From Maniola hyperantus (taxonomy: Eukaryota; Arthropoda; Insecta; Lepidoptera; Nymphalidae), in assembly GCF_902806685.2 (NCBI RefSeq), contig NC_048539.1, positions 6,522,501 through 6,586,500 on the forward strand: a stretch of 64,000 bases of DNA, read 5' to 3'. Each line of letters begins with the position of its first letter. The stretch's first letter is position 1. Below are positions 1 through 8,374 of this stretch, piece by piece. Both the position numbers and the translations under genes were made by a program. Under the pieces are notes generated by a model. That model was not told where the DNA came from, did not search any database, and saw only the letters and a program-made list of their open reading frames with translations.

Positions 1-1279
1 CCCTTGACCTACCTATGTAATCTGCGCAACTTTGTCTTCATTGGATATTATCAATGAAAAATTATATGGTGTCAGTTCTATTAATTAATACATAACCTTG
101 TTTTAATTTCTAAGCTTTTTCTTCAGTTTTAGGCAGCCAATTCTATCGTAATAAGAGGTAAGAGATCCAATTTTTAACAGGTTTTTGTTACTTAGGTACT
201 CAATTAAGTGATTTTGGTTCCTAAGCCTACCTCAATAAATTTCTGTGCCTCACTGAACTGACACTATAGTATTAACGATTTATTATTATGTACCTAATTG
301 TAATGCATAAAATAACTGTAATCAATAAATAATTTCTATTGGGTATTGTCATTATATTTCGTATTGTTTTTGAATATTGATCTCTTTAAAATTTATGAAA
401 AATTTGTATGGTGATATTTATGTTCAGTCATTTAATTATAAATATTAAGTATTGAGTATTATTTGATAATGTTCAGAATGAAAAACAATAATATATTTAA
501 AACTTTCAGTTCCGTGTTATATATTTCAGAAAAAGACTTATTTTCAGTCTAAGTTTTTCCTATGTGGCATATTTTACCTAAAATAAGAAGTGCAATGGAA
601 ATCAGAAAATTTTAAATGTTATTTTTATAGCTTGCTGTGATATACCATGAGTATTGAGTGCTCTAGTTCTTGTAATAATTCGATTAAATACTATCAAGCG
701 TGAGGTAAGAAGTTTTAGTTGTAATTTGTCTCTTTTAGTGGAAATGAACATCCATGTGTAAATATAAATTTTTAATTACTTAATAAACAGACATTTTTAA
801 TAAAAAAATATTCAACAAAATAACTTTATTTTTATTTCATCAGTTTCACCCATATTTCTCTTCCTAGATCTGCAAAAAAAAGAAATATACCATTACACAT
901 TTTGCATTCAGAAAGTAATTTTAATTTAAAGTGGACATAATATCCATAGCACCAATTAACAACCAATCAAAGTCATCGTTACTGAAATCAGTATTTTATA
1001 ATATGAACTTATTAATGAAATGCATAATATAAGGTCATTTAAGCTAATTAATAAAATAAATTCTTAATGAATTTAAAAACCCTTAAGGTCACTTTTTCTG
1101 ACAGCTATGAAATTGTGAAATATGTAATTATATGTTAATATGTAAAAATAATTCCTTACAGAAATTGCGCCCGTTTAGTGCAGCCGCGCGCCATAAAACA
1201 AAATTGAAGTCCTTACAGATGAAATTGGTGTTTTAATGAACTGGCCACTTTAATCTCAAATATCTGGCATTTGGTTCAA

Positions 1280-1450
1280 ACTGATGCCCGCAACTTGAAA
1301 TCCCATGGAAACTCTTTGATTTTCCAGTATAAAAAGTAGCCTATGTCACTCTCCAGGTCCTTAACTATATTCACGGAAAAATCCACGCCGATCCATTTTG
1401 AAGTTGATGATTGTATCGATAAGTGGTCGTACGGGAAGTGGACATATCTA
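1280..1450 (-). mobile_element. Helitron remnant, Lep1-like (family A)
   Basis: The stretch carries degraded Lep1-type phrases: a 'cccgcaactt' start, 'aactctttgattttcc', and 'aagtagcctatgtcac'. These occur in the same order in better preserved copies at 17744-17966 and 45532-45734. Neither terminus is intact, so this is an old fragment. Confidence 0.45.
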
Positions 1451-1471
1451 AAAATGGTCACATTGGGTCAC

Positions 1472-1556
1472 AAGAAACACTAGTACATTGCATCCTTTTG
1501 GTCCGTTATGGCCACTCCATAACGGACCAAAAGGATGCATGGTACTAGTGTTTCTT
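1472..1556. repeat. Near-perfect hairpin, 40-base arms
   Basis: A left arm starting AAGAAACACTAGTAC and ending CCGTTATGG is followed by about 5 bases and then its reverse complement, ending GTACTAGTGTTTCTT. Only two or three mismatches separate the arms, all near the ATTGCATCC segment. No other copy was seen in the window. It may be a tiny MITE, an inverted duplication, or the source of a hairpin RNA. Confidence 0.75.
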
Positions 1557-2322
1557 TTAATTGTTTTGCCATAAAACGATTGCATGATGCCTTCTTATGC
1601 AATTCGAAAGGGATTAAATTTCATGCATAGGTATAGTCAAAAGATGGGACATTGACTTTTCTATCCTATTTACAGTAAGTGCCAAAATGTTTATAGTAGG
1701 TATACCTTCAAACCCTCCGAGTGCATTATCTCGTTTAACTTCATGCAAATCAAGAAAGTTTCATGTTTCACTCTTATGTGGCAGCTGTAAAAAACATCAA
1801 CTATATTATTTGTACTATTAATTAAATCAAAATCAAACCTTTTGAGTATAGCTTGTGCTTTATCATTGATTACAAATTTGTTAAAATACTTGTAACATTT
1901 TACTTTAAATTTCAATCATCTATGAACTTTAACGTTAACTTTATCTACAGCTACAAAAATAAAATAATTTCCCACTTATGCACAAATGAACATCACAGGG
2001 CCATACCTTTGCTACAACTCACTCACCACTCTGTCGTAGCAGCACTCAGATGGTAGACTCTAATTCCAGGAACATTGCAGCCACATTTTGTCCACACATC
2101 TGTCTTTTGTCATCATCTGCTTCATATAACCTTTTACAGTAAATATTATGTCTCACACCATATACAAGATACATTCATACCCAATTCGTGAAGAATTGAG
2201 ATCAATGCATTCAACCATTTAATAATGTTTACTTACTTTTCATCCTTGATTCTATCATTCCTCAATAGAACAAAATATACCCGCCCAAACATAATTGAAA
2301 CATCCATCACTGAATACATACT

Positions 2323-2386
2323 TTTATTAATTCTAAAGTCTCACACATCATACCACTTCACATAATATTACACACAGCTTGACTTA
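2323..2386 (-). promoter_or_regulatory. TBPH poly(A) signal with UG-rich tract upstream
   Basis: On the minus strand an AATAAA lies at 2323-2328, about 240 bases after the TBPH stop codon. Just upstream in the transcript, 2331-2386 contains several TGTG/GTGTG runs (CTGTGTGTAA, TATGTGAAGTGG, GATGTGTGAG). TDP-43 proteins bind UG-rich RNA, and human TDP-43 lowers its own mRNA through its 3' untranslated region. The sequence is seen; the regulatory role is inferred. Confidence 0.45.
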
Positions 2387-2569
2387 AAACTAATACAATC
2401 ATCTATAGCTATCTTTAGCTCTTTTACATATTCTGTGATAATCCTATCACTACTACTAAACAATAAGAAAATCTGTTTACAGACAGCAAAACTAATAATA
2501 TTAAAACTTACTTAGTAGACCCTCCCTCACAAACATCTCTTGTATATACATCTTTACGGAAGGCTCACC

Positions 2570-3895
2570 TCATTTTTGGGAATTGTTGTTCCATGGACCC
2601 CCTGAGCCTGCAGATCCACCTCCACCATTACCTCCCCACCCTTGTCCACTCGGCCAGTTCCCTTGATTCCAATTACCATTTTTCCCACCATTCCAATTAG
2701 GATTGTTACCCTGATTCCAAGCTGCAGGCGGTCCATTTTGTCCCCAATTTTGATTACTGTTCCAATTTTTACCTGAACTACCTTGAGGACCACCTTGCCA
2801 GTTATTTGGACCTGTATTACCTGGCCCTCCCAAAAACCCACCCCAGCCAGCTTGATTGAGAGCTGCAGCAACAAGACTTATTGGTAAGTTAAAGTTAGCC
2901 GGTGGACCTCCATTAGGGTTTATTCCCAAGTTCTGCATGTTCAATGTATCTATGTTGTTACTGTTTCCATTGCCATTCGATCCACTAGAGGGCCCAGGCC
3001 TATTGCCATCCCAATTGTTAGAATTGTAAGATTCATCCTTCCAAATCTGACTGGACTTGCTTTTGATTTTTGGTGCAGCACTAGATACAGAAACTGATGC
3101 GCCTTTGATAACATGGTCTTCACCACAAAGACTCTGGGCCACCTCTGGGTCTAGGAAAGTTACAAAACCAAAAGCTCTGAAGGGACGTGGAACAAATACA
3201 TCTGTCACTTCACCAAAGCTTGAGAAATATTTCCGAAGATCCTCTGCTGTCATATCTTCAGTACACCGGCCAACAAATACTTTGCAAGGCATCTGAGGGA
3301 CAACTCCTTCTTTTGAGTTAGGTATCCGAACGTCGACCCAGCGGCCATCAATATTGTGTCTTTGAGCTAAGGCTCTCATCTGTGAGGCGTAAGTAGCAAA
3401 CCGTATAAACCCAAAGCCTTTAAAGGAACCGTTTTTATCTTTTTTTAATTGAACCATTACGACTTCACCGAATTGCTCAAAATATTGTTTTATAGATTCT
3501 TCAGTTGACTTCCAAGGCAAGCCAAGACATATTAAGTCTGAGCAAGTAAGCTTCTTCTCCAAGCGCTTTGTTTTTGCTGCTGAATTTTCAGGTGATACAT
3601 CTTCCATCTTGCGCTTATTTTCTTTTGGGAACACGCAAATATACAAAAGTTTGTCCCATCCTGCTTCGCTGGGCGGATGCAGCTTGCCATCGCTAAGACG
3701 TATACCGCGAATCGTTTTGGTTTCGCGATGTCTATATTTCAATCCACATGCTCCAGGGAACTGAGCTACCAAAGTCGACAGCAACAGAGTTCCATCAAGT
3801 TCACAAGGAATCTCTACAGCATTAGAATCATCTTCATCTTCACTAACTTTGATGTATTCAAAAAGGTCTTCATGATAATTATTTTTGATGTTCAT
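2570..3895 (-). CDS. TBPH: TBPH, insect TDP-43 homologue (RNA-binding protein)
   Basis: This 441-residue protein is an hnRNP-family RNA-binding protein that binds UG-rich RNA in splicing, mRNA stability and transport. The order of parts matches TDP-43. An N-terminal oligomerisation domain covers residues 1-85 and a basic nuclear-import segment (KRKMED...KTKRLEKK) covers about 95-115. RRM1 lies at about 118-192 (RNP1-like KGFGFIRF, then IDGRWVDVRIPNS). RRM2 lies at about 205-275 (CKVFVGRCTEDMT, RAFGFVTF, AQSLCGED). The Asn/Gly/Trp/Gln-rich prion-like tail contains FNLPISLVAAALNQAGW, which lines up with the conserved helical segment of human TDP-43. The ATG at 3895 gives the canonical N-terminus. 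The coding region has no intron. The bases after the stop read TGAG|GTGAGC, a good splice donor, so an intron in the 3' untranslated region is possible. Length is close to human TDP-43 (414). Confidence 0.95.
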   Translation of the reverse strand: MNIKNNYHEDLFEYIKVSEDEDDSNAVEIPCELDGTLLLSTLVAQFPGACGLKYRHRETKTIRGIRLSDGKLHPPSEAGWDKLLYICVFPKENKRKMEDVSPENSAAKTKRLEKKLTCSDLICLGLPWKSTEESIKQYFEQFGEVVMVQLKKDKNGSFKGFGFIRFATYASQMRALAQRHNIDGRWVDVRIPNSKEGVVPQMPCKVFVGRCTEDMTAEDLRKYFSSFGEVTDVFVPRPFRAFGFVTFLDPEVAQSLCGEDHVIKGASVSVSSAAPKIKSKSSQIWKDESYNSNNWDGNRPGPSSGSNGNGNSNNIDTLNMQNLGINPNGGPPANFNLPISLVAAALNQAGWGGFLGGPGNTGPNNWQGGPQGSSGKNWNSNQNWGQNGPPAAWNQGNNPNWNGGKNGNWNQGNWPSGQGWGGNGGGGSAGSGGPWNNNSQK

Positions 3896-4180
3896 TATTC
3901 AAAACAAAATATCACGAATTTTTTAAGTAAAAATATAGTTAAGATTTAGTTGTAGATTGTTCGGAAATCGGAATACAAGTTCACAAACCAAGGCAATCAG
4001 AAACAGAAAAAAGCACAAGATCAAGAACAATCAAGAATATAAAAACCATTATTAACCAAGAACAATATAGACCCACCCATAGACTATACGTATTTCAATG
4101 ATTTCATCCAAGATACCTAGATAAAAATACAAGGGCGACAATGCTCTTTTGGCATTTGAATAACATTGACAGGGGGGCGT

Positions 4181-4241
4181 ACCTCTAGGCTCTAGCTCAC
4201 CAGATATACCACGGTATATCTGTGAGCTAAAGCCTAGAGGT
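4181..4241. repeat. Hairpin, about 30-base arms, upstream of TBPH
   Basis: ACCTCTAGGCTCTAGCTCA followed by CCAGATATACC pairs with GGTATATCTG, TGAGCTAAAGCCTAGAGGT across a two-base centre. One arm has a single-base bulge and there are few mismatches. It lies about 290 bases upstream of the TBPH start codon, so it could sit in the promoter or the leader. Confidence 0.7.
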
Positions 4242-4638
4242 AAGCCTAGAGATATACCAGATATGCAACTAGCGTGGCCCCCTCAGTCCCTCTCGCTCAA
4301 GCAGAGGTACTTACTTGTGAAATGTTATTCCGTCTATTTTACGTTCGCTTCGGCTATTGTAGCCTAGTATACTGCAACCCACCATTGCACAATAACTTCA
4401 AAAACAAAAAACAACAAAACGAATCAATTATTTATTTACAATACTTGAGTCAACATAACCTCACTTCACGTCAGATTTTGGCAAACAGGCAAAATCTGAC
4501 GTACTAATATATTTTGGCAAACAAAAAAAAGTGGCCACGGTGATATTTGACAAGACGTAATCAAATTGTCACGTTCTAATAAGAGCTTAAATCTGCTTAA
4601 TTGCATTTAGCTATCTCGCTCTAACAGTAAGTGTCACA

Positions 4639-5650
4639 ATAGGCTACTTGACACTTTTTTTAAGTAGGTCTTAAATGGTTAATATTTGTCCTATTAGATC
4701 AAAAAAATTAACACTATATTTTTTTGCGCCCTAAAAACCGTAAAACTTTAATTTAAAAATATATTTTTCTTAGACAGGTGAAAACACTGTCGGCCATGTT
4801 TGGCCGATAGATTATCTGTGCTCTGACGTCATGCATTTGTAAACAACAGCATAACCTCCCAAAGTTTAATAAACATTACTTCTATACTAGTTTACATGAA
4901 AAATATAGTAATTATCGTTATTGTACCATCCGAGAATGTAAAAACGCATCGATAAAGACCACAGGAAAGTTGTGGATTAGAGTGCCCAGTGAAATAAATA
5001 TACGTACCTAACACGCGAAGACTTGCTTAAAGGGATCCTATATGACTAACGACTGCAACCCAAATTTATTTTGCAAAGATCACTTTGTTGTAAGTCTTAC
5101 TTAATAACATATTCAATTTATAAAGAGAAAACGATAATTTTTACGTTTACTATGAGTTTTTAGAAATATATAAAAACTAGCTTATGCTCGTGACTTCGCC
5201 CGCGTGGACGTCATAAATTTCAAACCCCCATTTAACCCACTCAGGGGTGGAATTTCAAAAAATCCTTTCCTAGTGGATACCTTCTCTTTACCTACAAAGA
5301 ACACACCCACCAAATTTCATGTATCTAGAACCAGCTGGTTAGATGTTTAGGCTGTGCGTTGATATATAAGTTAGTCAGGACTTTAAATTTTATATATATG
5401 GATACTACGTTAGTCCCCGCGTGACATAGAGATGACATTTCTTTGTTTACATTTTTAATGACGTCACATCATGGCTGACAGCGTTTTCTGCATTTCAAAT
5501 AAAAATAAAAACTGTATTTTTTAAAATTGGATTTATATATCCATCCTGCGTTTTTAATAATTGTTATTGATATATTTCGTTGTCTTAAGCAAAATTCTAT
5601 AACAAATAATCATTTATTGGACGAAATTAGATATGAGTCAAGTAGCCTAT
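4639..5650. mobile_element. Non-autonomous DNA transposon (MITE), copy 1 of 3
   Basis: The ends are inverted repeats, TAGGCTACTTGAC on the left and GTCAAGTAGCCTA on the right. The interior includes a 'cggccatgtttggccg' palindrome, and there is no coding frame. Nearly identical copies lie at 60588-61646 and, internally deleted, at 17192-17677. A family B Helitron sits inside at 5177-5402. The superfamily is not determined. Confidence 0.85.
5177..5402 (-). mobile_element. Helitron-like element (family B) inside the MITE
   Basis: In reverse orientation it begins CTAGCTTATGCTCGTGACTT and ends near the complement of 5'-TC, with a shared 'cctttaacccactcagggg'-like middle. The same insertion is present in MITE copy 3 (about 61176-61401) and absent from copy 2. 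It therefore entered before copies 1 and 3 separated, or copy 2 lost it by deletion. Confidence 0.6.
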
Positions 5651-5967
5651 AGGGCTACTTCTAAAAGTAGGTAAGTACCGTAAAACGGGGTGAATAGGTA
5701 CGAAATCTAACTTCGCACTGAAATTTACGGATGTTTTGGTACAAATTATGATGCTTTAACTGTTTGTAAGCATCTCCGGTTGTAAGAATTCTAAGGAAAC
5801 ATCCAAAAAATATAAAATAATGTTAAATTACTGGTATATTTTAATCAAAATATATGCTGTCCCTATTTATACTTGATCCGGGGTGTAACGGAATGGCAAA
5901 GGGGTGAATAGGGAAAAAAGGTTAGGGTTGTCAAACACAAGTTAGTCTATCCTCTAATATTACAAAA

Positions 5968-6169
5968 CTAGCTTATGCTCGCGACTTCATCCGACACAAA
6001 TTTCAAACCCCTATTTCAACCCTTTAGGGGTTGAGTTTTCAAAAATCCTTTCTTAGCGGATGCCTATGTCTTAATCTTTATACCAAATTTCAGCCCGATC
6101 TGTCCAGTAGTTTGAGCTGTACGTTGATAGATCAGTCAGTCAGTCACCTTTTCCTTTTATATATTTAGA
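5968..6169 (-). mobile_element. Helitron-like element (family B)
   Basis: Reverse orientation. It begins CTAGCTTATGCTCGCGACTT and includes 'aacccctatttcaaccc', 'ttcagcccgatctgtccag' and a short CAGT run, ending near 'tagatta'. It is nested in the 5676-7115 transposon. Confidence 0.65.
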
Positions 6170-6390
6170 TTAGGAAAGTGAAGACTTGTTTGTTTGTAAT
6201 CGATAAACTCTGAAATTACTGGACTGATTTTGAGAATTCTTTCACCATATTCTATAGCTATTTTATTCAGAAGTAACATAGGCTATATGTTATTATACAT
6301 GGCATAGTAGGTATCAAATCTTTAAAAAAAAGCAACCGCCGAGTTTCTTGCTGGTTGCTGGCATTCCGAATCAGTGGTTTGACGATTCAA

Positions 6391-6508
6391 AATAAATAAA
6401 TAAAAATATTTTTTATTTAATTAAACTGTTACAAGTAGTGTAGTTACATATACCTACTTGTAAAAGTTTAATTGAATAAAAAATATTTTTATTTATTTAT
6501 TTATTTAT
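6391..6508. repeat. AT-rich inverted repeat, about 50-base arms
   Basis: AATAAATAAATAAAAATATT...ACAAGTAG on the left is mirrored by CTACTTGTA...AATATTTTTATTTATTT on the right, around a short centre. It lies inside the 5676-7115 element. It may be a small nested MITE. Confidence 0.65.
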
Positions 6509-7566
6509 CAATATTAAACAGTAAAATGCCATTTAACAAAATTTTACTAGTCGACTACACAAGAAGGATGAATTTTTTTGAACAATTTAATTAAATATTT
6601 AAAGTGACAGCCCTGTCCCTATATAAACCTTACTGTTCCTATTTAACCTTGATTCGTTCCAATTCAGTAAGTATAGCGTTCCTATCCACCCCTTTCCCGT
6701 ACCTATAATCCCCATGGCAAAGCCAAAACCACTTGGTTTCCAATTTTTTCTTTTTTACAGAAAAATATGTAACATTTAGACAAATCTGCTTTTCTGACGC
6801 CTCTTAGATAAATGTTTAATGATTTCTAATAGTTTTTGTACTGTTTTATTCTCGTACTGCGTCAAAGTAAACAAAGTTTTGAGACCTACGGCTTAGCGTG
6901 TTTTGAACAACGTTTTTGCAATGACGCTTTCGTTATTTTAATGTCAATTTGTGTCTGGTTCAGTGTTGCCAAATAAAAGATCAAATATTCTACTATAGGG
7001 AAAAACAATGCTACCAAAATTCTAAGCTGTTTTGGGTATTATTTTTACGTTCAAATCTCATTCCCAGTTTTGTCCCTATTCACACCCCAGTTCCTATTCA
7101 CCCCGTTTTACGGTATTTATTTTGAGCTTTTGCTGTAGAAAAAAGATTGCCAGCTGATAAAATCTCCTCAATTTTACGGAATATACTAAAATGTCAATGT
7201 TGAAAATCGAGTAAGTTTTATCTAATTTTAACTGCTGCGCGATTGCGGTAGAAGAATACAGCTACAATTTCATGATTGCAATCACCTCTGATTGGTTGAC
7301 GCTGGTTTACTATTGGCTACAATGCATTGTGGCAACAAGAATAGCACAAATTCAGCCAATCACAATTACTATTGTAATAATGATTGATGCAGGTTTTACG
7401 AAATCGCCTTACTGATTGAGAAATTGGAAAGCCGTCTTTGTTTCCAAATCGAGAAAGAATAATAAAAACCATTTATAGGCTATGGACATGCAACTAATCA
7501 TGTTTACCGGCTGAAATACTATATTTGCCTGGTGCTAAATATAGATATAAGATGCAGACACATTTA

Positions 7567-7809
7567 TCTATATATATAAAAAGAAAAGGTGACTGACTGA
7601 CTGACTGACTGACTGACTGACTGACTGACTGATCTATCAACGCACAGCTCAAACTACTGGACGGATCGGGCTGAAATTCGGCATGCAGATAGCTATTATA
7701 ACGTAGGCATCCGCTAAGAAAGGATTTTTGAAAATTCAACTCCTAAGGGGGTGAAATAGGGGTTTGAAATTTTGTAGTCCACGCGGACGAAGTCGCGAGC
7801 ATAAGCTAG
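7567..7809 (+). mobile_element. Helitron-like element (family B) with GACT microsatellite
   Basis: It starts 5'-TC, contains about ten GACT units at 7591-7632, then 'gatcgggctgaaattcggc' and 'cctaagggggtgaaatagg', and ends GCATAAGCTAG followed by T. The TC start, CTAG end and A/T insertion context match Helitrons. It is one of the best preserved copies in the window. Confidence 0.75.
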
Positions 7810-8374
7810 TCGTGTATAATATTTTATCAGGATAAATCGTGATGTTAGGTAACTAGTTAGTTATATGTATTTAGAATGGTTCTAATATTAAACAAAATAG
7901 TGAATTTCAGATTTTTTACTTAGGAACACCGCTTTTAAGGAGACAGCGTAATTAGCTAATGTCAAAACGTAAAAATTTCGAGTTTATGTCTCTAAGGTAA
8001 GATGGAGTACAGAGATTAGAGAGTAGATCATCATACGCTCAAAAGAGCTAGAATCCAGAGCCGTAAAACCAGTTTTTTAAAAAAACACCATCATAATAAA
8101 ATACGTACAATATTAATCTGTGTAATAAAACAAGTTTTTGCCGCCAGCCGCTGCTTGTGTAGATATTTACGATATAGGTAACAACAAGTTGTATACAACG
8201 ATACGATAACGAAATATGATGACGTGTGTTTTGCCGTAAGTGAAAGTAACTTAATAGTGGTAGGAGTCATTTACGAAGGTCTTCAATATTGGCTGAGTAT
8301 TGTGTCGCTCACAGTCTCGGGCTCGTTGTGGTTACGTGCGCTCGGTTCTACGTTTACGTTCTGCTTCGTTCACG

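Larger units (their letters stand above)
1..2322. other. Intergenic region, no gene seen
   Basis: AT-rich sequence with only short, unconvincing open frames. It holds a degraded Helitron remnant at about 1280-1450 and a near-perfect hairpin at 1472-1556. Nothing else is recognisable. The right end merges into the presumed 3' untranslated region of the minus-strand TBPH gene. Confidence 0.6.
5676..7115. mobile_element. Non-autonomous DNA transposon, 1.4 kb
   Basis: The termini are perfect inverted repeats, ACCGTAAAACGGGGTGAATA on the left and its complement ending CCCCGTTTTACGGT on the right. The GGGGTGAATAGG motif recurs inside: direct at about 5905-5917, complementary near 6677-6699 and 7075-7090. 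There is no coding frame. Nested inside are a family B Helitron (5968-6169) and an AT-rich inverted repeat (6391-6508). The superfamily is uncertain. It starts only 25 bases after the neighbouring MITE ends. Confidence 0.8.
3896..8374. other. Intergenic region between TBPH and GFAT
   Basis: This is the head-to-head interval between minus-strand TBPH and plus-strand GFAT and must hold both promoters. No further gene is supported. Most of it is repeats: a hairpin at 4181-4241, a roughly 1-kb MITE at 4639-5650, a 1.4-kb terminal-inverted-repeat element at 5676-7115, and Helitrons at 5968-6169 and 7567-7809. The unexplained sequence nearest GFAT (7810-8374) includes its leader; the first ATG in the GFAT frame is the one at 8375. 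Confidence 0.6.

Noticed and set aside
8300..8374. 25-codon N-terminal extension of GFAT
   Set aside because: It has no ATG and would bury the catalytic Cys that must follow the initiator Met.
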